This document shows, one piece after another, positions 5,631-10,803 of a stretch of DNA of 10,803 bases (position 1 is its first letter; every line of letters starts with the position of its first letter). The notes below the pieces were generated by a model. The model made no database searches. It was given only the letters and a program-made list of their open reading frames with translations, and was not told where the DNA came from. Where the stretch lies: assembly GCA_001796045.1 (NCBI GenBank), contig MGLN01000064.1, positions 1-10,803 of the forward strand. Direction: 5' to 3'. The position numbers and the translations under genes were made by a program. Source of the DNA: Caulobacterales bacterium RIFOXYB1_FULL_67_16. Its GTDB lineage: Bacteria; Pseudomonadota; Alphaproteobacteria; Caulobacterales; Caulobacteraceae.

Positions 5631-6671
5631 CTAGAGGTCGAAGGCCAGTTTGGCGCGCACGCCTCTGTGCTCGGGGTCGAACTCGATGGCGGAGCGCAGG
5701 CCGGAGGCCATGGCCGAAATGATCTTGCCGCCCAGGCCCGTGCCCTTGGGCTTGCCGTCGCCGAGTCCGGGACCGTCGTCCTCGACCGTCAACAGGGCGC
5801 GATGCTCGCCGTCGGGCTGCAGGCTGATGCGGATCTCGCCCCCCTGCCCGGGCTGATAGGCGTATTTCACCGCATTGGTGACCAGTTCGGTCACCACGAC
5901 GCCGAGGGAGACGGCCTGATCGGTCGCGACCCACAGGGGCGCGGCGTCGACGACCAGACGGGGAGAGCCCTCGCCGGGGCCGACGGACTTGGACAACTCG
6001 TCCATCAGACCCTGCAGATAGTCGTCCATGGCGACGCGGCTCATGTCGCCCGAGGTGTAGAGGCGACGATGGACGTGCGCCACGGCCTCGATCCGGGCCT
6101 GACATTCCCGAAGGGCGTCGCGAGCGCGCTCGTCGTCGATGTGGCGCATTTGCAGGGACATGAAGCTGGACACCAGCTGCAGGGAGTTGCCGACCCGGTG
6201 GTTGACCTCCTTCAGCATGGCCTCGGCGCGGTCGCGGGCCAGGCGGATTTCTTCCTGGGCGATTTCGTTCTCGCGCTGAAGCCGACGCCGGAGCAGGGCG
6301 TCCTCCAGGGCGGAGCGCAGCAGGGCGGTGAAGTCCTCGGAGACGTCCTTGATGACATAGTCCGCGGCGCCGGCGCGCAGCGCGGCGACGGCGATCCGGC
6401 CGTCCTGAGCCCCGGTCACATAGACGATGGGCGGAGGCGCGTTCAGGGCCAGAATGTCGGGCAGAACGTCCAGCCCGTCACGAGCCGGCATATAGTGGTC
6501 CAGAGCGCAGACATCGAATTCTTGGGACGCGAGCAGGTCCAGCCCCGCGTCCCCGTCGAGGGCGCAGGTCACGGCGTAGCCGTGTCGGCTCAGCTCCTTC
6601 TCGACGAGGCGCGACAGGCCGCGATCGTCGTCGATATAGAGCAGGCGAATGGCGCCCGTGTCGTCGGTCAC
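5631..6671 (-). CDS. Hybrid histidine kinase REC-HisKA_2-HATPase (PakF-like)
   Basis: This 346-residue soluble protein has an N-terminal receiver domain (about 8-122) with acidic pocket D14-D15-D16, phospho-acceptor Asp58 (ALDHYMP), Thr86 and Lys108. A coiled linker (about 123-152) leads to a HisKA_2 dimerisation domain whose acceptor is His158 in EVNHRVGNSLQLV, then an HATPase domain with the N box ELVTNAVKYA, DDGPGLG and GTGLGG. It has no membrane or sensor domain. In Sphingomonas, PakF has this layout: its receiver is phosphorylated by the CHASE3 kinase KipF, and it then phosphorylates PhyR to release EcfG. The neighbouring CHASE3 kinase supports the same role here. The start is GTG at 6671, overlapping the preceding gene's TGA as GTGA, so translation is coupled. 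The domain call is secure; the PhyR target is inferred, and phyR is not in the window. Confidence 0.9.
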   Translation of the reverse strand: MTDDTGAIRLLYIDDDRGLSRLVEKELSRHGYAVTCALDGDAGLDLLASQEFDVCALDHYMPARDGLDVLPDILALNAPPPIVYVTGAQDGRIAVAALRAGAADYVIKDVSEDFTALLRSALEDALLRRRLQRENEIAQEEIRLARDRAEAMLKEVNHRVGNSLQLVSSFMSLQMRHIDDERARDALRECQARIEAVAHVHRRLYTSGDMSRVAMDDYLQGLMDELSKSVGPGEGSPRLVVDAAPLWVATDQAVSLGVVVTELVTNAVKYAYQPGQGGEIRISLQPDGEHRALLTVEDDGPGLGDGKPKGTGLGGKIISAMASGLRSAIEFDPEHRGVRAKLAFDL

Positions 6672-7093
6672 TCGATTTCCGGCGCCTGCATCACCGACAG
6701 GAACAGCCCCAGTTGGCGGATCGCGCCGGCGAAGGATTCATAATCGACAGGCTTGGTGATGTAGACGTTGCAGCCCAGGTCGTAGCAGCGCTGGATTTCG
6801 ACCTTGTCGTCGGTGGTGGTCAGGACCACGACCGGAGCGCGCTTCAAACGATCGTCGGACTTCACCCGCTCCAGAATGTCCGTGCCGGACATGTCGGGCA
6901 GGTTGAGGTCCAGCAGGATCAGCAACGGACCATTGGCCAGGATCTCAGGGCTGAACAGATAGTCCAGCGCCGCGCCGCCCTCGTCGAAATGCTTGATCTC
7001 GTTGTTGATGTTCGCCCGACGGATGTTTTTCTCGATCAGCTTGGCGTGACCGTGGTCGTCCTCGACCATGATGATTTTGACGGCTTGCGTCAC
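6668..7093 (-). CDS. Single-domain response regulator (Rcp1/CheY-like)
   Basis: This is a 141-residue stand-alone receiver domain with no output domain. The phosphorylation site is Asp62 (LLDLNLPDMSG), the acidic pocket E11-D12-D13, the switch residue Thr92 in VVVLTTTDD, and Lys114 in YITKPVD. The LTT motif and the N-terminal EDD pattern resemble the Rcp1 regulators that partner phytochrome-type kinases with an HDLRAPL phospho-site, and the kinase gene just upstream has exactly that site. It lacks the FATGUY motif of SdrG/MrrA-type stress regulators. It probably accepts phosphate from the CHASE3 kinase and acts as partner, sink or shuttle between the two kinases. The start is GTG at 7093, overlapping the TGA of the kinase gene as GTGA; its own TGA overlaps the next GTG in the same way. 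Confidence 0.92.
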   Translation of the reverse strand: MTQAVKIIMVEDDHGHAKLIEKNIRRANINNEIKHFDEGGAALDYLFSPEILANGPLLILLDLNLPDMSGTDILERVKSDDRLKRAPVVVLTTTDDKVEIQRCYDLGCNVYITKPVDYESFAGAIRQLGLFLSVMQAPEIE

Positions 7094-8616
7094 AGTACGC
7101 CTCCGGGTTCTGACAAGATCAGTCGTTTGGGGAATTTCAGCAGGAAAGTCGAGCCCTTGCCAAGCTCGGACTCCAGATCGATGGTCCCGCCGATGCGCCG
7201 GACGCTGTTGCGCACGAAGGCCAGGCCCAGGCCCTCGCCCGCCCGGTCCTGTTTTCCGGACCGACGGAACAGTTCGAAGATCCGCTCGTGATCGCGCGGG
7301 GCGATGCCGCGGCCGTTGTCCGCGACCCGATAGACCACCCAGCCGCCGGCGACCTCCTCGCCCGAGACCATGATCTCGCCGGGGCGACCTTCGTCGAGAT
7401 ATTTGACCGCATTGTCGATCAGATTGCCGAAGATCTGTTCCATCGAAATCCGGTCGCTTTCGACGGGCGGCAGGTCCTCGACCACGATGCGCGCGCCGGA
7501 GGCTTCGGTCTGGTGGTGGACGCTGTCGGCGATGTTGCGGGCCATGGCGGTCATGTCGAGCGGTTCGGGCAGCGGATTGCGCCGCCCCTCGCGCGACAGC
7601 TTGAGGATGGCGTTGATCAGCCGGTCCATCTTGGCCGTCGAGGCGCGGATGAAGCCGATGGCTTCAGGCATTTCCTCGCGCACCGCCATGACGACGTCGG
7701 GGGCGACGGTCTGGTGCGTCTCGACCTCGGCGATGGCCTTGTCGATGGTCTTGCCCGCCTGCTCCAGCTCGGAGGTGTAACCCATGACGTTGACCAGGGG
7801 CGCGCGCAGGTCGTGGCTGACGATATAGGCGAAGCGCTGGATCTCGTCGTTGGCTCGAGTCAGGGCGGCCGTACGGTCACGCACCGTATCCTCCAGACCG
7901 GCGTTGACGGCGTCGAGCTCCTCGCGCGCGCGCTGGATTTCGCCGACATACCGGCGGACGACCCAGGCCGACAGCAGGGCCAGGACCAGGACCAGCAGGC
8001 CGGCGATGGCGTTCATGGCGACGGTCAGGACGCCCAGCCGCTGGGACATCCGATTCCGTTCGGCGATCCGGGCCGATTTTAGCTTGTCGAAGGCGTCGAT
8101 CGCCGCCCTGAACTCGTCCATGACGCGCTTGCCCTGGCCCGATCGGACCAACTGGATCGACTGCCCGATCCGGCCCTCCCGAGTCAGCGTCAGAGTCTGG
8201 TCCATCTCCACGAATTTCGCGTCGGCGAGAGCGTGAATGCGAGCAGTATAGGGCTGAAGCGACGGATCCTTCTCCGCCCCTTCGTCGAGGATCGCCAGGG
8301 CGGGGTTCATCTCGGCCCGCGCCGTCTCGAAGGGCGCCAGGAAGGTTTCGCGCCCCGTCAGCAGATAGCCGCGTTGAGCCGTCTCCGCGTTCAGGACGGC
8401 GATAAAGGCCGTCCGCGCCGCCCGTCGCATGCCCTGCGCCTGTTCGATGGCCTGGTTGAGGCTCGTGGTCCGCTGGATGATCACGAAGCTGGCGATATTG
8501 ACCGTCAGCAGCAGGAAGAAGGCCAGGGCCAGCAAGGCCGTGATCGACCGCAGCATCGACGGCGTTCGCAAGAAGTCGCTGAAACGCGAAAGATTCTGGC
8601 TGGATCGAAACATCAT
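7090..8616 (-). CDS. CHASE3-domain transmembrane sensor histidine kinase (KipF-like)
   Basis: This 508-residue inner-membrane kinase has a first membrane helix (about 24-47), a periplasmic CHASE3 sensor domain (about 48-190) with the mark NAETAQRGYLLTGRETF, and a second helix (about 197-220). A coiled coil (226-258) follows, then HisKA with His268 in FAYIVSHDLRAPL, then HATPase_c with NLIDNAVKYL, DNGRGI, IFELFRR and GEGLGLAFV. It would sense a periplasmic or membrane stress and phosphorylate receiver domains. In Sphingomonas the CHASE3 kinase KipF phosphorylates the receiver of PakF; here both a single-domain regulator and a PakF-like kinase follow in the same operon. I chose ATG at 8616 (ATG at 8613 is an equal alternative). 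A TTG at 8652 would add 12 residues but coincides with a likely -35 box. Confidence 0.9.
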   Translation of the reverse strand: MMFRSSQNLSRFSDFLRTPSMLRSITALLALAFFLLLTVNIASFVIIQRTTSLNQAIEQAQGMRRAARTAFIAVLNAETAQRGYLLTGRETFLAPFETARAEMNPALAILDEGAEKDPSLQPYTARIHALADAKFVEMDQTLTLTREGRIGQSIQLVRSGQGKRVMDEFRAAIDAFDKLKSARIAERNRMSQRLGVLTVAMNAIAGLLVLVLALLSAWVVRRYVGEIQRAREELDAVNAGLEDTVRDRTAALTRANDEIQRFAYIVSHDLRAPLVNVMGYTSELEQAGKTIDKAIAEVETHQTVAPDVVMAVREEMPEAIGFIRASTAKMDRLINAILKLSREGRRNPLPEPLDMTAMARNIADSVHHQTEASGARIVVEDLPPVESDRISMEQIFGNLIDNAVKYLDEGRPGEIMVSGEEVAGGWVVYRVADNGRGIAPRDHERIFELFRRSGKQDRAGEGLGLAFVRNSVRRIGGTIDLESELGKGSTFLLKFPKRLILSEPGGVL

Positions 8617-8624
8617 GGCGGCGA

Positions 8625-8652
8625 GCTTTAGCGGCGTGACGGCGCAGGTCAA
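8625..8652 (-). promoter_or_regulatory. Candidate Caulobacter-type housekeeping promoter of the kinase operon
   Basis: On the minus strand TTGACC (8652-8647) is followed 14 bases later by GCTAAAGC (8632-8625). This is close to the Caulobacter housekeeping consensus TTGACGS, 10-14 bases, GCTANAWC. Transcription would start near 8618, within a few bases of the ATG at 8616, so the kinase mRNA may be leaderless; no ribosome-binding site is visible before that ATG. The assignment is by motif only. Confidence 0.5.
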
Positions 8653-8748
8653 ACGCCGACCGCATGAAACCTGCGGCCGTTTGGCGACTTAGGGTTAATA
8701 TGGCTCGGCTTGCGCGGAGGGGCGCAGGCGATCCCAGGGGAGCGGACG

Positions 8749-9465
8749 ATGATCTGGTGGTGGTGGATTCTGCCTGCGGCGGTGGCGCTGATCGGGCTGG
8801 TTCTGTTGATTGCGGGGCTCAAGGCCCTGTTCGGCGGCAAGCCTTTCCGCGGGGTGGCGGGCGCCCTGCTCGGCGGCGGCGTGCTGTGGGGCGCGTCCCT
8901 GGCGACCCTGTTCGGGATGAACCTCCAGACCTACGAGCGATTGACCTACGAGCGGCCGGTCGCGACCCTGAGCCTCCGTCAGATCGGGCCGCAGTATTAC
9001 GAGGTCGAGCTGGCGCAGCCCGCAGAAGACGGTGAGACGGCCGCCCCCGGCGTCCTCTATCCGGTCCACGGCGACGACTGGCGGATCGAGGCCCAGGTGC
9101 TGAAGTGGAAACCCTGGGCCAATGTCATGGGTCTGGACTCCCAATACCGGCTGGATCGCTTGTCGGGCCGGTACCGCTCCGTCGAACAGGAGCTGCACGG
9201 CGAGCGCAGCGCCTATGACCTGGCGGCTGCGGCCTCGAACGCCCGCAACGGCGCCGTGCCCTTCAAGGTGGAGGCCTGGGACGCCATACGCCGCTATCGG
9301 CCCTATGTGGACGCCGCCGACACCCTGTACGGCTCGGCCGCCTATATGCCGATGGCCGACGGCGCCCGTTACGAAGTGTGGATCACCCAATCGGGTCTGG
9401 TCGCACGACCCGTCAATGACGTGGCCCGCAACGCCTCGGCCGGCGGCTGGACGGTGGCGAACTGA
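8749..9465 (+). CDS. Hypothetical membrane-anchored protein with two N-terminal helices
   Basis: This 238-residue protein begins MIWWWWILPAAVALIGLVLL: one strongly hydrophobic helix (about 3-24), a short loop with GGKPFRG, and a second glycine-rich helix (about 35-57). The remaining 180 residues are polar and probably fold outside the membrane. That part contains a TYERLTYERP repeat (61-70) encoded by two copies of the 12-mer GACCTACGAGCG (8928 and 8943). I recall similar proteins being labelled 'cation/multidrug efflux pump', which the topology does not support, so I leave the function open. The ATG is chosen because AGGGGAG sits about 6 bases upstream; a TTG at 8710 keeps the frame open but lacks such a site. 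It is divergent from the kinase operon and convergent with flhA, 7 bases away. Confidence 0.75.
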   Translation: MIWWWWILPAAVALIGLVLLIAGLKALFGGKPFRGVAGALLGGGVLWGASLATLFGMNLQTYERLTYERPVATLSLRQIGPQYYEVELAQPAEDGETAAPGVLYPVHGDDWRIEAQVLKWKPWANVMGLDSQYRLDRLSGRYRSVEQELHGERSAYDLAAAASNARNGAVPFKVEAWDAIRRYRPYVDAADTLYGSAAYMPMADGARYEVWITQSGLVARPVNDVARNASAGGWTVAN

Positions 9466-9475
9466 AGAGGCTTCA
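9463..9475. other. Inverted repeat containing both convergent stop codons
   Basis: TGAAG, a 3-base AGG spacer and CTTCA form a perfect 5-bp dyad. The TGA of the plus-strand gene and the TGA of flhA are the outer arms. It is too short and lacks T-runs, so it is unlikely to be an efficient terminator in either direction. No other terminator separates the convergent genes. Confidence 0.4.
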
Positions 9476-10803
9476 GACCTGACCCAGGGTCCGCAGCTTG
9501 GCGCGGGGGTGGATCTCGTTCTGGCTCATGACCACGGTCTGCCCCCGGAACCGCTCGATGATGGAGCGAACATAGGGGCGGGTCTGGGGGCCGGTCAGCA
9601 GGACCGGATTCTCGCCCGACATGGCGATCCGCTCGAAGGTGTCGCGCACGACGCGGATGAAGTCCTGCAGCCGCGAGGGGGCCATGGCCAACTGCTTGTC
9701 CTCGCCCGCGCCGATCAGGCTTTCGGCGAAGGCGGTTTCCCATTCGGGGGACAGGGTGACGATCGGCAGGGCGCCGTCGCCGCCCTGATGCTGCCAGCAC
9801 AGCTGACGGGCCAGGCGGGCGCGCACATGTTCGACCAGGGTGGTGACGCTGGTGCTGTGCGGCGCCGCCTCGGCTAGACCTTCCAGGATAGCGGGCAGGT
9901 CGCGGATCGAGACCTTCTCGCGCAGCAGGGCCTGAAGCACCCGCTGAAGCGTGGTGACGGTGACGACGCTCGGGATCAGGTCCTCGACCAGCTTCTTCTC
10001 TTCGGTCCCCAGTTCCTTCAGCAGCTTCTGCGTCTCGCTGTAGGAGAGCAGGTCCGCCATATTCTCCTTCAGGATTTCGGTCAGGTGGGTGGTCAGGACT
10101 GTCGAGGGATCGACCAGGGTATAGCCGCGGAAGGTGGCTTCCTCGCGCAGGTTCTCGTTGATCCAGGTCGCCGGCAGGCCGAAGGCGGGCTCGCGCATAT
10201 GCTCGCCCGGAAGCTCGACCTGCCGCCCCGTGGGGTCCATCGCCATCAGGTGGCCCAGACGCACCTCGCCCTGCCCCGCCTCCATCTCCTTGATACGGAT
10301 GGCGTAGCCCTGGGTCGGCAGGCGCATGTTGTCGAGAATGCGGACCTGGGGAATGACGAAGCCATATTCCTGGGCCAGGGACCGGCGCAGGGCCTTGATC
10401 TGATCCGTCAGCCGCCGCCCTTCCAGGTCGTTGATCAGGCTGAGCAGGGAATAGCCCAGCTCGATCTTGACCTCGTCGATGGTCAGGACGCTGCTGATCG
10501 GCTCCTCGATCTCCTCCTTGGGCTTGGCCGCCGCAGCGATCTCGGCCTCGGTCGGCTGGGGCTTCAACCGGCTTCGGCCCAGCCTCCAGGCCATGAATCC
10601 GGACCCGATGGCCAGGGCCGCGAAGGGGATCAGGGGCATGCCGGGGATCAGGCCGATCAGGCCGGCGGCGCCCGACACGACGCCCAGCGACACCGGGTTG
10701 GTGGCCAGCTGAGTCACCAGGGCCTTGTCCGCGGTGCCCTCGACGCCCGCCTTCGACACCAGGAAGCCGGCCGCGATCGAGATGATGATGGCCGGGACCT
10801 GGG
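9473..10803 (-). CDS. flhA: Flagellar biosynthesis protein FlhA (C-terminal part, start off-window)
   Basis: About 442 residues are visible of a protein usually near 700 long; the start lies beyond the right edge. The first visible residues, QVPAIIISIAAGFLVSKAG, match the family's QIPALIIS-AAG segment. Two final membrane helices follow (VSLGVVSGAAGLIGLIPGMP and the IPFAALAIGSGF region), then an acidic linker (KPKEEIEEP), then the full cytoplasmic domain with LGYSLLSLI, DPSTVLTTHLTEILKENMADLLSY and PVLLTGPQTRPYVRSIIERF. FlhA is the export-gate protein of the flagellar type III secretion system; its cytoplasmic domain forms a nine-subunit ring that docks chaperone-substrate complexes. No frameshift or lesion is visible. 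The flagellar identity is preferred over virulence homologues such as SctV from overall sequence resemblance. Other flagellar genes are expected upstream, outside the window. Confidence 0.93.
   Translation of the reverse strand, partial: QVPAIIISIAAGFLVSKAGVEGTADKALVTQLATNPVSLGVVSGAAGLIGLIPGMPLIPFAALAIGSGFMAWRLGRSRLKPQPTEAEIAAAAKPKEEIEEPISSVLTIDEVKIELGYSLLSLINDLEGRRLTDQIKALRRSLAQEYGFVIPQVRILDNMRLPTQGYAIRIKEMEAGQGEVRLGHLMAMDPTGRQVELPGEHMREPAFGLPATWINENLREEATFRGYTLVDPSTVLTTHLTEILKENMADLLSYSETQKLLKELGTEEKKLVEDLIPSVVTVTTLQRVLQALLREKVSIRDLPAILEGLAEAAPHSTSVTTLVEHVRARLARQLCWQHQGGDGALPIVTLSPEWETAFAESLIGAGEDKQLAMAPSRLQDFIRVVRDTFERIAMSGENPVLLTGPQTRPYVRSIIERFRGQTVVMSQNEIHPRAKLRTLGQV

Noticed and set aside
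5565..6743. Long plus-strand open frame (392 codons) opposite the hybrid kinase gene
   Set aside because: It is a shadow of the REC-HisKA_2 frame in high-GC DNA; its translation shows no domain and the minus-strand product has complete kinase motifs.
7288..8082. Plus-strand open frame (264 codons) opposite the CHASE3 kinase
   Set aside because: The Asp/Gly/Val-rich, repetitive translation is typical of antisense frames in high-GC coding DNA, and the minus strand has a full kinase.
8710..8748. TTG start at 8710 for the two-helix membrane protein
   Set aside because: The ATG at 8749 has AGGGGAG at proper distance and starts right at the hydrophobic helix; the TTG has no such site.
9122..9877. 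Plus-strand open frame crossing the convergent junction into flhA
   Set aside because: It overlaps two supported genes out of frame and contains Pro/Arg/Thr-rich filler sequence.

Overview
The window looks like chromosomal DNA of a flagellated, high-GC alphaproteobacterium, most likely of the Caulobacterales (a Brevundimonas- or Caulobacter-like organism). This is an inference from the gene families (FlhA, a REC-HisKA_2 hybrid kinase, CsbD, a COG3825-type VWA protein), from a general-stress (EcfG-type) promoter, and from one promoter resembling the Caulobacter housekeeping consensus. I see no tRNA, rRNA, insertion sequence, integrase or CRISPR array. No stretch longer than about 300 bases lacks a gene; the longest gap is 143 bases (3504-3646).

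Left part, plus strand, 1-3503. It begins inside a zinc-type alcohol dehydrogenase/quinone oxidoreductase (C-terminal 203 residues), followed by a PaiA-like GNAT acetyltransferase. Next comes a tightly overlapping trio: an MNT-domain nucleotidyltransferase (antitoxin type), a HEPN-domain RNase-type toxin, and a CoxE-like VWA protein. The MNT and HEPN genes overlap by 8 bases with a TTG start, and the HEPN stop overlaps the VWA start by one base. A hairpin and a small exported six-cysteine protein of unknown function follow.

Middle, 3504-4883. A monocistronic NagX/HGSNAT-like membrane acyltransferase has its own promoter, overlapped by a perfect 14-bp LacI-type palindrome. It converges on a terminator belonging to the minus-strand csbD gene.

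Minus-strand signalling cluster, 8616 down to 4851. The order of transcription is a CHASE3 transmembrane histidine kinase, a single-domain response regulator, a REC-HisKA_2-HATPase hybrid kinase, a NUDIX hydrolase and a CsbD-family stress protein. The first three genes are joined by two identical GTGA overlaps. The CHASE3 kinase plus REC-HisKA_2 kinase pairing matches the two-tiered KipF-PakF pathway known from Sphingomonas, where the membrane kinase phosphorylates the receiver of the second kinase, which then feeds PhyR and the sigma factor EcfG. The csbD gene downstream carries a GGAAC-N16-CGTT promoter, the EcfG signature, so input and a probable output of the general stress response appear to lie side by side.

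Right end, 8749-10803. A two-helix membrane protein of unknown function (plus strand) runs divergently from the kinase cluster and convergently into flhA (minus strand). The flhA gene is cut by the window edge and encodes the last membrane helices and the whole cytoplasmic domain of the flagellar export gate.
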